Shown here one piece after another: positions 13,532 through 26,776 of a stretch of 64,000 nt of DNA. Both the position numbers and the translations under genes were made by a program. Each line of letters begins with the position of its first letter. Position 1 is the first letter of the stretch. The notes under the pieces were generated by a model. It was not told the DNA's origin. It saw only the letters and a list, made by a program, of their open reading frames with translations, and searched no databases. Source of the stretch: Chrysomallon squamiferum (taxonomy: Eukaryota > Mollusca > Gastropoda > Neomphalida > Peltospiridae); NCBI GenBank assembly GCA_012295275.1, contig CM022679.1:2766116-2830115 (forward strand). The letters run 5' to 3'.

Positions 13532-15120
13532 AGTGAAAAAAAACAGGTCAAGTGACTTAGAAAAGTATTTTATCTTGCTGCAAGACTGGAAAGATTGCTG
13601 AGTAACTGACATCATGTTAAATGATGTATACATAATTTAAACTTGAAGTCAATTTCAGTACAGTGAATTATTTTATGTTCTTTTTTCAAAAGAAAATTCC
13701 TAGATACTATTAAAAGATCTATCTAAAACATACTTAAGTGTGTCTTTAAAAATTATCTTCATTTTGCATACTTCTATACATAAAAACTTGCAATTGAAAC
13801 AGTTTTAAATACAACTTAAGTCTTAGGTTAAGACAAAGATGATTACACATGGATTAATACATGAATTCTGTAAGTCATGGAAGACAAAAATATTTTTGCA
13901 GTAAAAACAAATTGCTACAAAACATCAATTATTAGTTCTGCCAGGAATAAAATGCATGCAAGTGTTTTCATATTTTGTCATGTAACTTTAAGAAGAATAT
14001 TTAGAGGAAGATAAATAACAATAAAGCCAATACAGAGCAAAATATTTATAAAATAAAGAAAATATGTATATATATATATATATATTAAGAATTAACCAAG
14101 ACAGTCTGAAACATATTATTTTATTAATGCTGTTGGCACACATTTCATAATTACACTTTATGAATAGGAATTAAGTGGCTTTGTATTTAATTGCAAAACT
14201 AGATGTACATCTTATATTTAATGTACAAAATACATTAGCATAATTGTATCCTTCCTGATATTGATTTAAAATAAATATTTACCAGTAACACAAAATTCAT
14301 TTCTTATACATAGTTCATAATTATATTTACATCAGTATTACAGTACCTGAGTATTTTTACATCTATATTTTGTCGAACATTCAATTATTTGTAATTTAAC
14401 ACATCAGGCTATCTTAAACATGTCAAAACAAATAAAATTCTAATGTTAACAATATACAATTTCTTAACAGTAAGATCATCAGTATTATTAAAAATAAGTA
14501 TTTAAACTTAAAATGCATTTCACAACAAAATCATAGTCAAAAAGTAACTGAAAATAAGTTTTCAATAACACAAGTAAAATGTATTAAATTTACCTGTTTA
14601 AGTAAAATAATAATTTAAAAAAATGAGTAATAGCACAAAGTATGTGATTAACATACTGGCTCTCTTAACAGTAAAATCACCATCACCTTATTAACAGTTG
14701 GTTCAGAGAAATAATGTACATCCATCCACAAGTGGAATGTTAATTAGTTCTTTCATAGCAGAATCATTCAATATGGCTGAAATTTTTGTGTGTCACATTT
14801 TGATTCACAACTTTACAAATATCTGTTCATACACATCAAACTTCCTAAATACATATTTTTAAAACCGTTTACGACATGAGATCATAAAAATGAAAATGAC
14901 ATCTTAAGAATTTCTCTAAATTTTAATGAATACTCAATTTCTGAATGAACCAGACAATGAAATGAAAAACAGACATTAAAAGATTTTTTTAACTAATGAA
15001 AGTTTGTGGGTTTTTTTAGATTTATTTTTTCGGCTGTTGTTGTTGTTAAAAATAGGACTCAAATATTCAGATGAACCAACTCTAAAATCAGTGCATGATT
15101 TCTGGTGACATGGACAGTTT
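13301..15120. other. Gene-free stretch downstream of TK1
   Basis: Contains a short (AAT)n tract at 13499-13528 and a (TA)n tract near 14065-14085. The TK1 gene ends at the right edge on the minus strand; a TTTATT at 15021-15026 reads AATAAA on that strand, about 95 bases past the stop, and is the likely polyadenylation signal. Nothing else recognised. Confidence 0.6.
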
Positions 15121-15986
15121 TCAATTGGCAGTGCTTTTTTCAGAGAGTGTCTGAGTGTTGAGGCACTTCAGTGGTGATCGTTTCCGTGGTGACCGTTTCA
15201 CAGGACTCTGAAAGCAAGTTCGACACACTGCTAAATATTTTTCTGCACCTCCAATTACTTCAACCTGCAAAGAAGACATTAGTCTAAGCTTAAACATCTT
15301 TTATCTTTTCCTTTTCTTTTTGTTTTGGTTTAATAAATATTAAGTCATTATAGGCTGAGAAATGTAAAAAAATGTGTTCTTCTTCATAACAGCAAAGGTA
15401 GAAAGACACAACATTAATTGCTTGAAATTTTTGGTGTGAAACAGTGCACCATAACTGAGTTGAATAATATATCGGTTCCCATATAACAGTGTAAATTAAT
15501 TTGTTCATTACATCAAAAGAAAAATGGCTGACCTTTCTTATATGAAATTTTACATCTGAGAGTGAAAGGAAAGATCAAGAAATTCTTCCATTAAATAGCA
15601 GCATTATTTATTATTTTTGTTTTTTCCTTAACTTTTTTCTTGGTAGGAACAAGGTTTTAAAATCAACACAAAAATACCTTTGTTTCATTTCCTTTTCTTT
15701 TTGTGAATGAAGCCTCATCAAAACAGTTCATACACACAGCTGTTAACTTTGTTACATGTTCTGCAAGTGGAACCAAGTTCAGTATATCTCCAAATCCCTA
15801 AACAAATTTTTAAAAAACACAAAAACATAATAAAATATTAAAAATAATTTAAAAACAGATAAAAGAAGAATAAACATCTGTGTCTAACATGATTAAAAAC
15901 AAAAATATCAAAATCTACCCATTCTCAATAATTGATTTACAAATGGGCACAAGATGCAGAAAAAGCAGTAAACAACAGTTTGTGAA

Positions 15987-16033
<47 letters not shown>

Positions 16034-18674
16034 ATTTACACTATTTCAGTATTTGAAGGTTAATTAATTTTTTTTTTTTTAATTCAGGATTTATTTTTTT
16101 AAATATTTTTTTTAATACAATTCCAGAAGTAAAAATACATAAAATAATAAACCTTTTTTTGAAAGGTCCCATCTAGAGCAGCAACTATTACCACTTTGCC
16201 TATTTCTGCCAGTTCATTGCAGAACTCAACAATATCAGGAAACTAAAATTACAAAAATATACATATTTGGAAACACTTAATTTTTCTGATGCCGAAATCA
16301 AATTTTTGTATAAAAATTACCCAGATTTAATTTCAGGAATATTAACATTTTCGCCACTAAAAACAGTTATAAAAAAAATAAAATAAAATAAAACTGTTGG
16401 CAGATATTAATATATATTGATATTAAACCACAAATGTTTGCATTTTTTTTCTTTCATTTTGAGCCAATACAAATTTAATAAAATTAACTAAAATGAAATT
16501 CATTACAGTTCAGATTTAATCAGTGATTCAGTTTGTATTCTAATCCAGGAATTCTAATCACCCTGGAAACTAAGAGTATATCTTTGTATAAAATGAAATT
16601 TTTAGACTTCAAAAAAAAAAAAAATAATAATAATAATAAAATAAAATAAAATAAATAATAATAATAATAATAAAAAAAAATAATAATAAATAAAAATAAA
16701 ATAAATGAAAAAATAAAAAAAACATAATTAATACTAATAAAAAAAAAAAACATAAAATAAAATAAAATAAAATAAAATAAAATAAAATAAAATAGAATAA
16801 TAAAAAACAATCAGATATTAAAATTAATATTTCTACTCACAAACTGTCCCTCATCTATTCCAAGAACATCGTAACTCATTGCTTGTGTCATTAGAGTGTT
16901 GAGTTTGTCTGCAGACACAGCTGGTAATGTCTGTCTGAAATTAGAATTCTAACTGAAACAAATTGCCTCGAGTTTCTAGTTAAAAATAAATGAAGCTGTT
17001 GACAAAAAAACGTAACTCAAGCTAGGTCTGTAGCACAATTTAACATTCAGTGAACATTTTGACCTTTTTTTTTTTTATCATATTTGGCTTCACTTTTGCA
17101 TAATAGTTATGATTTTTCTGTACTAGTTGTCATGATTTTTGTCAACTACAATAAAATAATCTTATTTTCTTTGTGCTTTTCTATGTGATAAAATGTAAAA
17201 ATTAAAAAAAGAACATGAAATGTACCTCCCCTAATAAATTGCAAATGAAATATGAAAATAATAATAATAATGGACTTGTTTTTTTATCTTCATAGTGATT
17301 ATAAACTGCTCTCTAGAAGTAAAACGTGTAACTGAATTTATTGATTTCAGATAATCCAACAGATTGTACTGAAGAGAAAACTAATATACAAACCATATAC
17401 ATTAGTGTGTCTAAACAATTACAAGCATGATGTTATCTACCCGAATATGCATTTCTGCTATCTTACTTGTCATGGGTAGCAATGCCATCTTTATCATATC
17501 TGTCATCATTTGAATATTTAATTATCATGCACTTGTAATTAGCAATTTGATATCTCTTCATTCTTCTCATTAATTCAGTTCTGAAAACAATTATAAAATA
17601 ATAATAATAATAAATAATTAACAATTTAGCTACTAGTACTAAAGTCATTACTAATCTTACTTTATAAAGAAATACAAGAAATTTAGTTTTAAGATTCCAC
17701 ATGAAAATCCATGAATTTTTTTTAGAACTAAACAATCTATTATAGATAATTTGATAAACTTTATATGTCACCAGTAGCAAGGAAGAATCAATTACCTCCC
17801 GTCAGTCAAAACGTGATAATCCCCCCGAGTGATGTAACTGATTTACTAATTCTTCATGACTAAGTCGCTAACTCCATGTTAGTTCACGAAATGCTTGTAA
17901 CCCGACCAATTCATATTTTGATAAACAAATGTTTATACACTAATACAGACTGGATGATCGTATAGGTTAAAATGGCAACATACCGGTTAAATGTTTGTCG
18001 CGGAAAACCAGACCGATAAAACGAAGAAAATTTGTTTATTTAAATACAAACAATCGGTGGCGCATTTTGTGGAGGCGATAAACGGGGTGGGGTAGACATG
18101 ATAAAGAGGCGTGACGTTATGTCACAGCCTTTGTCACATAAATCATGGAATGCTGGATGGAATGGGAAAACCCCCAAATGATTCTTCAAGGACTGATTCC
18201 ACGAACTGTAACGTCTGACGATACTCATCATACTGCATATAATTATACTATTATCTCCAGTATCGTTTTAAGTTTTTAAAAGTAATAGTAATAAATGTAA
18301 TTATAATTTGTGTAGACTCAACTTTAATACATTTAATTCTTCTTTTTTTTTTTGAAGATATAAATTATAATATACAATTACTAAATTAGTGAATTACAAA
18401 TGAAATGTATATAGCATATACTTACGTCTTTCCTGAAAACATGGGGCCAAAAATAATCTGCAATAAATGATACCGTTTTAATATAATTATATGCACACGA
18501 ACACGGACACAACCACTGCAAAATTAATATAATAAACATAAATTCTGATTATATGCACGAATTTATAAACAGAGTGACAGACGTATTATGATTATGACTA
18601 TAACACTATTGACTAGAGTTAAAATAGATAACCTGAATTTGTCCTTTCCTGGTGGTTTTTGTTGGCAGTGACAT
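15121..18674 (-). CDS. TK1: Cytosolic thymidine kinase
   Basis: Phosphorylates thymidine to dTMP with ATP (pyrimidine salvage). Seven exons on the minus strand: 18633-18674, 18426-18457, 17467-17580, 16841-16934, 16153-16242, 15678-15797, 15121-15264. The joined frame is 636 bases (211 residues) with all phases consistent. Visible features: P-loop [15 protein letters not shown] (about residues 17-31), DEGQFFPDI with the presumed catalytic Glu at about 91, VAALDGTFQ (about 114-122), and four Cys as two CxxC pairs (146/149 and 178/181) that match the zinc site of type II thymidine kinases. The last exon is short and basic, with [14 protein letters not shown], which resembles proline-directed kinase sites. 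No KEN box, the degradation signal found in vertebrate TK1, is visible. Donor of exon 1 is gttatc, a weak site. It is divergent from CCDC96. Confidence 0.95.
18040..18231 (-). other. 63-codon open frame inside a TK1 intron, unassigned
   Basis: An ATG-started frame on the minus strand lies in the second TK1 intron, in a patch that is clearly less AT-rich (about 17820-18240) than its surroundings. It has a Pro-rich end ([15 protein letters not shown]). I do not recognise it. Its different composition suggests a fossil insertion rather than a gene. Confidence 0.2.
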
Positions 18675-18772
18675 TATAAGATGGCTTGACGACATTATGA
18701 CTATCTTGCTGAATTATGTTGTGAAAAAAAAAAAAAAAAGGGAAGTATCACTTTTAAGAATCACTAGTAACG

Positions 18773-18787
18773 TTTTAGCGCGTTAAA
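18773..18787. promoter_or_regulatory. E2F-like site near TK1
   Basis: The sequence TTTTAGCGCGTTAAA is nearly palindromic and close to the E2F consensus TTTSSCGC (A in place of one S), about 100 bases upstream of the TK1 start codon. TK1 is a classic E2F target at the G1/S transition in other animals, which makes the position sensible. One-base mismatch, so tentative. Confidence 0.3.
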
Positions 18788-18995
18788 TTTCCCTCTTTTA
18801 TTCACACTGATATCTACTAATAAATTATAATCGCAACCATGGGCCTGTCTATTAACGGAAAGGAACGAATTCTCGGCGATTTCTAACGAAATTCTTTTAA
18901 CAGGCTTTGTAAAAAAAGAGAAGAAAACAGAACGGAATTGAACGAGGTCTGGCGATTGCTTAGTCTCGGTCAGCCATAAACTCATAAAAGCGTTG

Positions 18996-19009
18996 GTTTC
19001 CTTAACAAC
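18996..19009 (+). promoter_or_regulatory. X-box-like RFX site before CCDC96
   Basis: GTTTCCTTAACAAC fits the two-half-site layout of the RFX X-box (six bases, two-base spacer, six bases; ideal GTTGCC-AT-GGCAAC) and ends seven bases before the ATG of a ciliary gene. RFX factors drive ciliary genes across animals. The match is not perfect. Confidence 0.45.
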
Positions 19010-19016
19010 CACAAGA

Positions 19017-19293
19017 ATGGCGGACTCACAGGTAAAACAATAAGAAACAGTTAAATTATTATAAACATTTAATATTACGCTTTTAGCATAATAGATTTTA
19101 TTTTCACTATGCATAATTTCAAATTATTATTAACGTTCATCGAAAACATATTTTCGTTCATTATGCAAAATGGGACATAAATTAGTTTTACAAATTAAGA
19201 ATATAAAAGTAACACCATCACTCTACCCTCCCAAAATAACAAAACAGTAAAAATAATGTCAGATATTTTTAATACGCTTGAATTTATATTTAA

Positions 19294-19350
<57 letters not shown>

Positions 19351-19461
19351 TAATAATAAAATTCATATTACATAAAACATGACAGATTTATCATTACATG
19401 ATTATTTTTGAAAATAATATTTGTCAACCACATATATATATATATATGTTTTTTTTAAATT

Positions 19462-19492
<31 letters not shown>

Positions 19493-22400
19493 TGTGTTGT
19501 CTTAATATCTTTATCTTTAATTATTTTATTGTATTCATTTTTTTTCTTCAGGAAACAGAACAGACACCAACTGCTGGTGAGGAAAATGTTGAAACACCAA
19601 AAACAGAAACATCTACACCAGCTCCTACTACAGAAGAACCACAGCCAGATGAGCAGCCAAAAGCTGACGAAGCAGAGAGTAAAGATGAAGAGTCAAAAAC
19701 TGAGGAACCACCATCAGAACAACCAGAAGGTAAGACAAATAATAATAATAACAACAATAACAATAACAATAACAATAATAATAAAATAATAATAATAAAA
19801 TTTAAAAAATAATAATTAATTTAAAATTTAAATAAGTAAAATTATACAAAAAAAATATATTTTACGTTTTGTCTCAAACCGAAAAACTTTTATTTGAATT
19901 CTTCTGTTAAAAATAATTTATAAATTTATTACAGACAAAGCAGAACCAAAATCTGAAGAAGCTTCCATTGATCAGGTTGCAGCTGAGAGTAAATCTGAGG
20001 TAGCAGGTTCTGAACAAGCTGAAGTGCCACCTGAACCATCTGCAGAAGCAGAGAAACCAGCAGAAGGAGAAGAGACTACTAAAGGTTAATAACAGATGGA
20101 AAATATTTAACTAACAAATTTAAAAAAATATATAATTATACTATTTTTTTTTTTTTTTTTTTTTGGAATTAATTGAGAATATCAGTAAACAATATTTAAA
20201 TCTGAATAAGTATGCAAGTTAAATACTTTTTGTATACCTCAAAGTTATGTTTTAATTTCTCCAGAGAATTCAGACTTTGCTAATAATAAAGTAATATAGA
20301 CAGTCTCTGGAGATTAATGGAATCATAATTTTATAATGATTCAAAACCTATTATGGAACAATTCATAAATACTTTATTTTGTTGTCCAACATGCAGAAGT
20401 TACTGAAACTGATGTAGAAGGAGGTACAGAACCTACTGAAGGAGAAAAAGTAGAAGGAGAAAAAGTGGAAGGAGAAGAGAAAGAAAAACCTGAGGGAGAG
20501 GAAGAGGAGAAAACTGAAGGAGAAGAGGTGGCAGAAGGAGCTGAAAAGGAGAAAGTTGGCGAGGAAGAAGAGAAGACTGAGGGGGAAGCTGTCACAACTG
20601 TGGGTGAAAGTGAAGAAGATGTTGCTGTTGCAGAATCAGTAATAACTCCAGGAAAAGAAGATGAAGAGGAGGGTGAAGAAGAGGAAAGAGATCAGTCACC
20701 ACTTCCCAAGGTAAAATAAAACAAACATATTGTTTATCACGTTTTTACTTTCTATTGCATTTGTATTTACAGAATTTATAAACATTAACTTTAACTGATA
20801 TAGTTAAAGCATTTTGTAAGTCCAACACTCTACAGCTTATCCTGAATTAGCATCTGTATTTCTAATCTTTAATTAGCCTTTCTAATTAGTTAAAATAATG
20901 AAAAAATTGAAATGTGAAGCTAAATTTTGTTTTGGTTATTAATCAAAGCTTTTGGCACTTTGGATTCCAGATTTTCTGTTTTAAATGACTTGCAAAGTCT
21001 GATCGGATCCACATATAATTTTAGTGAAACCAATATAAAGTTCTGCTGTACCATTGCAGAAGAATAGAATTTTTAATTTCTTCTACCATTAATAAATTGT
21101 TATTGTGTAAAAACAACTTTTATATTAGATGTAGATATAGATATAGATTATGTTGTGTTGTGTTGTGTTGTGTTGTGTTGTGTTATATTATATTACATTA
21201 TTTTATATGTTCTGTAATGTTATTTTATATGTTCTGTAATGTTATGTTATATTTTCTTGTAGAGTGATACGTTTGAAGAGGGAGAAAGACCGGCAAGTCC
21301 TGAAAGAATTGGAGAAAAACTTTCTCGTGAACCAACACCTGAGAGAGAACCTCCTGCAGAGCCTGTCACTGACATAAAACCAGACTCACCTTTTGGTAAG
21401 TTTGCTTTGCCTTTGTGTCTGTATGTATGTCTGTGCACAGTCTTTCTGAGCTTCTGCTTGTGTGAATGGATGGGAGGAATGTGAATCTGAATGTGTGTAG
21501 ATGGGTTGTGGATGAGTGAGTGGATGGTTGGATTTGAATGTAAATGGAAGAGGTTGGATTTACATATGTGTGGATGGAGGGATGGATGGTTAGATGTAAA
21601 TATGCACGAATGAATGGGTATATGATGCATGTGAATGTGTCTGAATGGATGATTAGATGAATATATATATCTGGGATATCAAAGCAAGTTAGCAAATGGA
21701 TGATGGTCAGTAATTATTATTAATATTTAGATGAGTTGATGAATGGAAGCATGTTAGAATTAACTGATGTATGGACAAATGGATGGGTAATAGATGGAAG
21801 AGTGTTTGGTGCCAGTGACAGTGTCTAAAACAAGACCAGATGTTTACTGAGTACACATATGACAGTAATTTGCTGTTGCTTTGTTCAGATGAAGAAGGAA
21901 AGCATGTCCACGACACAGTGTACGAGGAGGGTGAAGAGTTAGAAATGGAGGAAGAAGAAGAAGAAGCTGAAGAAGAAGTAGTACCAACATTTGACAGAGA
22001 GGCACTTATAGAGAAATATCATGTATGTCATTTGATACAGTTTGTTATAGAGAAATATCATCTGTTTGGTTTGACAGAGAGGTTCTTCTAGAGAAATATC
22101 ACAAATGTAGTGTGATGTAGAAAATATTTGGTTGTGGTAACATTTTAACTTAAATATATTTTTAAGACATATGATGAAGTGTCCATTTGCTGACACAAAC
22201 AAACAGATTATATTAGCTTCTTTGAGTATTATTAATTCCTAGTGGCAAAGGTTTTCTAATAATAAAATAAACAACTGGAGGTGAGTAAGTGTGAATGGAC
22301 AAGTGGATGAGAATACATGTGAAGACATTTTGCTTTCTTTTTTGTGTACTTATACTTAATCTTAAACTCTTATTCAACAGTAATAATAATCTTGATGTAT

Positions 22401-23295
22401 AAGAAAGGTGATTTAGTAGACATTATCTATCAAGCTTTAATTTGTGAAATAAAAGCTTCATTTGTCTCTGTGTTTGTCCAGTCCATCCTGTCAGAAAGAG
22501 AAGTGTTACAGAATCATAACCTGCAGCTTCAGACAAAACTCAGTGATTATTTCCGCAAGAAGAAAGCAGACGAGAGGCAGGATTACGACAAAAACGTCAC
22601 AGATCAGGAACAGCGATATCTCAAATACATGGGTACTTGTTTGTTCGTCCATCCACACATCCACCCAAATATCTTTCTAACTATTAATCAGTTCTTAATT
22701 GGTTGATTTGTTCATCCATTCATTAATTAATGTTCTTATCATTTTTTTTTTTTTTTTATCCATACATTAATTTTTAATTTTTTTTTTATTATTTACTCAC
22801 TCGTTCATACAGCTTTTTATACTTCATCATTTCATCATCAAATATTTGTGGTCCATTATCTCATTTTTGTCTCACTTATTCATTCCTCCAATTATCCCTC
22901 CCTTAATTCATTCATTTATTCATTCATCCATCCATCCATTCATTAAAATCATCCATCCATCCATCACTGGTGTTTTCTGTTTGTGTGCTGCAGCTCAGCT
23001 GGAAGATCTGCGAAGACAGGACATGCAGCAGAGGGAGTTGTACCAGAACCAGATTGAGGACCACAAGGCGAGGTGCGAGGAGAAGCGAGACAGAGTGGAC
23101 GAGGAGAGGCAGAAGTTCATGGAGTTCAAGAAACAGATTGCTCTTAGTGCGATAAACACACGCTCAGGAAAACCCATCGCACCAAAGGTTAAGAACACTT
23201 TGATTATTGTTCTGCTGATACATCCGTGGATGAAAATTTATTAAACACACACAATCTTCTTTCTTTTTTAAATCCATAAATATAATAAAAAATAA

Positions 23296-23326
<31 letters not shown>

Positions 23327-25497
23327 AAATTAAATTAAATTAAATTTAAAAAAAAATATAAAAATTAATAATAAGAAGAAGAAAAGAAAGAAAGAAAGAT
23401 GGAAATAAAATAAAATAAAATAACATTTAAATAATAATAATAATAATCTTTTCCAACAGCTCTGTGTACCTGCTGAAACCTAATACCTTAAGTTAAGAGG
23501 TCACAACATAATACAAACTAACCTGTATTAAGCAGCCACCTGTCTAGAAAGGACACCTTTCAATACTTCATTTGGTGGCTGATTAAAACAGATTTGCCTC
23601 TGAAGTGAAGTAAATAAACATTGACAAAAGATTTCTCATTATCTTTAAACATCAATTGCTTATCTGCTATTAATATTAAAATCTGTCTTTGCTTATTTAA
23701 ACAAATATTTATTGCTTTATTTAATTTCATTGCATTAAAAGCATTATTATGGGTAATAATAACATTACTATTGTTTTAGGATACTGAACAGTACTTGAGC
23801 AATGAAAACAAGAAAGAATTGGAAGTTGTCAATGTCAGGTTAGAGAATATTAAACTGAAAAACAAACTCAAAAAGAAGGAACAACAACTAAAATCAAAGG
23901 TTTGTATCCTATTATTTTTTATTTATTCATGATTTATTATTGTAATGATTCAGAAACATTAATGATATTTTTAATTTTTTGGAGTAATTTTCAATTTATA
24001 TACTTGTTTATTTATTATTTGTAAAATTTGCTAAAATAACACTAACATTTTGTTTTTCTCTTCCATCGAACAGTATGCAGTATTTATAGACAGAATATAA
24101 AATATCAGTCAAGTACTTTTTGTATCAAAATATTGATTATAAGGCATTACCTTATTTGTTTTTCAACAAATAAATAAATAAGAAAATTAAAAATATTTCT
24201 AGACATTCATTATAACATAAAATTACTTTTATATCTATTTAATGTTTTCTTTTTCTTCACTTTTTTTAATTTTTTTTTTAATCAGGAAGAACTTGCAGAA
24301 GGTTTACACTTGATTGACTTTGAGCAGCTGAAGATAGAAAATCAAACTTACAATGAGAAGATTGAGGAACGAAATGAGGTATGACATTCTTTATTTAGCT
24401 TCTTAATCTGACAACAGGTGTCTGGATCAAATCTTGTTTCTACCTCTGATATCAGCACATTACATGACTGATTGATTTTTAAAAATATATTTTTGTGTTT
24501 TGAAAGATTTGTTTTTCTGTTGTTTTATTTTCAGAATTACTGAAGCAAACACAGTTCTCTTTCTGAGCTAAAATGTCATCATTTTATTTTCAGTATTAAT
24601 GCAGCTGCTGAGAAAAGCAAACATTTTAAATTCGTTCAATAATTTTATATTTAAGTGCTGTCTTTGTGCAGCTGTTAACTGAATCTCCACTGAGAAGTTT
24701 TGAACCAAGCATCTCCCATAACCATCGTTTTACATTTGCAAAAACAGTAAATAACTGAAAACAAATTTTATTAAATTATATTTAGTTATTTTATAGGAAT
24801 GTTTGTAGAATATTATTACCAGTATCAGCACAGTCACATTAAGAATTTATAAACAAAATAATAATTAAGCACTGTTAGTAATAGAAGATGTTGTTGTAGG
24901 AGTTGCTGAAGCTACATGAAAGATAACGAGGCAGTGCAGGTGTTGACACACCTGAAGGAGAAGCTGCAGTTTGTTCAGGCTGAGAACCACGTACAGAGAG
25001 GAAATCTTCGAGAAGTGGAAGCCCTTGCAGCTCAGGTTTGTTTGTCTCTCAGTACTGATCTCAACATGTGAGTGTGGGTGTTTGGGTAAAGGGTCTGTAT
25101 TTTGTATATTTGACTGCGAATTACCGAATGTTTAACTGGTTCTGGGCTGTGGATAAAATGACATTGATTCAATCTAGCATTCATTTGGTTGTTTTTTCAT
25201 TCAAGTTTTCATTAATTTTTGCGTGTTTTTTTGTTGTTTTTTTGCTCACAGAAACGGGATATTTTATCAAGGACAAAACAAGCCAGGGATTCTCTCAGAA
25301 TTGATAATCAACGTTTACGTCAGAACTGTGGTCTCCTTGGAAACGAGCCCCTGTTGAGAGATTTTGAAGAGCGCGTGGATGAGAGTGAAGAACTCAGAGA
25401 CAAGCTGGAACGAATGAAAATGATTCATGCTGAAATGACCTTGACCTGTAACCAAGTGCGAAGAAAAATAGAACAGGCCAGATCAGGAAGAACATAG
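19017..25497 (+). CDS. CCDC96: CCDC96/FAP184-like axonemal coiled-coil protein (frameshifted in one exon)
   Basis: Twelve exons: 19017-19031, 19552-19729, 19935-20084, 20397-20710, 21263-21395, 21889-22022, 22482-22632, 22994-23187, 23780-23899, 24286-24378, 24900-25035, 25252-25497. About 621 residues if exon 11 is read through. The first half (about residues 6-290) is Glu/Lys/Pro-rich acidic sequence. The second half is coiled coil ending in the conserved DUF4201-type block (LSRTKQARDSLR, NCGLLGNEPLLRDFEE, ERMKMIHAEMTLT). This matches CCDC96, which with CCDC113 forms a complex at the base of radial spoke 3 and the dynein regulatory complex in motile cilia. Exon 11 does not stay open in the phase set by exon 10: it reads ELLKLHER then stop, while the expected block (VQVLTHLKEKLQFVQAEN) is in another frame, as if two bases were missing. 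AATAAA at 25542-25547 follows the stop. Confidence 0.87.
21425..21830 (+). repeat. Degenerate TGGA/TGAATG-rich tract in a CCDC96 intron
   Basis: Intron 5 is dominated by variants of 'gaatggatgg' and 'tgaatgtgt'. Open frames on the opposite strand (His/Ser/Ile-rich) come from this repeat and are not genes. A (TTGTG)n tract and a 26-bp tandem duplication (ttatatgttctgtaatgtta) sit in the preceding intron at 21150-21250. Confidence 0.7.
22000..22110 (+). repeat. Partial duplication of a CCDC96 exon end within the next intron
   Basis: The exon 6 end (tttgacagagaggcacttatagagaaatatcat) recurs in the following intron: 'agagaaatatcat' near 22049-22061, and a longer diverged copy 'tttgacagagaggttcttct...agagaaatatcac' near 22069-22101. 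The copies lack a good donor. Confidence 0.75.
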
Positions 25498-26776
25498 GTC
25501 CCTTTACTGTTTTCTTAAAAGAAGAAATATGTTGTGTTATCAATAAAATTAATGATTTCTCGTGTTTTATAAGTCTTATTTTTTTATTATTATTATTATT
25601 TTTTTATTTTATTTTTTTCACAAATTTTCATTATTTAAACCAAAATTTGGATTGCCTGTTGTATTCCTCTGAATATATTGTGGCCAAAATTTCAGAAGGA
25701 CTGGACTGTTTATGTATCGTTTCTAAAGGTTATCAGTATCATGTCCTTTTATGTCTATTTTTGAATAAGATGGTGTACCTTCTTTGAAATATGAGGAGAT
25801 TATTATTATTACTTTTTTTATTATTTCTTTTTTTTTTTCCTTTTTTTTTTTAATAATAAATTACACTCCATGTGGTGAGGGTATGCCACAGATAACTGTG
25901 TTAGTATTTTTTTATGTGTACTGGATTATTAAATATTCATGGATTATCTAATGGAATATTTGGCTGCTGTTGAATCAAACAAGGTTTTATACTGAACTCT
26001 TCCTTGAATATAAAAGGCAAGTATAATTTTATTACTGTTAATGAAATTAATTTTAATGTTTTACAATTTTTTTAAACCAAAATGCAAATAATTAATACAT
26101 TTTTTATTGATCCTTTAAAATCACAATTAAATTATTTTTTATTGTTTTTAAAATATCACAAGCAATCTAGTTACAGTCATTTTTGAGGAAAGCAGGCAAA
26201 AAGTATCCAAATTCATCTTGTACTTTAATATTATTTTACAACAGGGCAAAAGAGACAGGTCAGTCCTGAACATACTTATTTTGTCTTTTTCATTATTCAT
26301 TTCACATTCCAACTACATACTGCAATAGGCAGCATGTTTACAAGTGTTCTAACCACAAAATGTGAATTTATTATAATTACCAGTATTAAAATAAAGACAA
26401 GTTCAGAGTTTGTGTTATTTTATTATTTTATTTTCCAAATTTTAGTGTCTGGTCTTATTAAGAAATATCAATAATGTCTAGTTCAGTATTGTCAAGAAAT
26501 GGATAGTGAAATTATGAGATATATTTTTGAATTCTTTAACAATCTGTACATAATGATTTGGATGTAACAATGAATAACATGTCCTCACCATGGCACTGGG
26601 CAGTGACTAAAGTAGACAGCATTACAGGTTGTTTTATCAGTCATCATTAACACCTTCGTTAGGCTGTCTTCCCCATTTTTATGTTTTACTGTTCAAGGGA
26701 ATGTGCATATAAATGTTTTCTTGCTGCTGTTTATTGTAACCGTTTATCTTTCTCATTATCTGAACTGACCTTAAAT

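Larger units (their letters stand above)
18675..19016. promoter_or_regulatory. Shared 342-bp promoter between TK1 and CCDC96
   Basis: The start codons of TK1 (minus, 18674) and CCDC96 (plus, 19017) are 342 bp apart, head to head, so the two genes must share this interval for at least part of their promoters. It carries an E2F-like dyad (18773-18787), an X-box-like site (18996-19009) and an A run (18724-18739). No clear TATA box. The minus-strand open frame crossing it (18764-19114) does not look coding. Confidence 0.7.

Noticed and set aside
12372-13633. Overlapping Phe/Ile/Tyr-rich open frames.
   Set aside because: They come from T-rich satellite spacers and (AAT)n tracts.
20374-20595. Ser/Pro-rich frame on the minus strand.
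   Set aside because: It is the antisense shadow of the Glu-rich CCDC96 exon 4.
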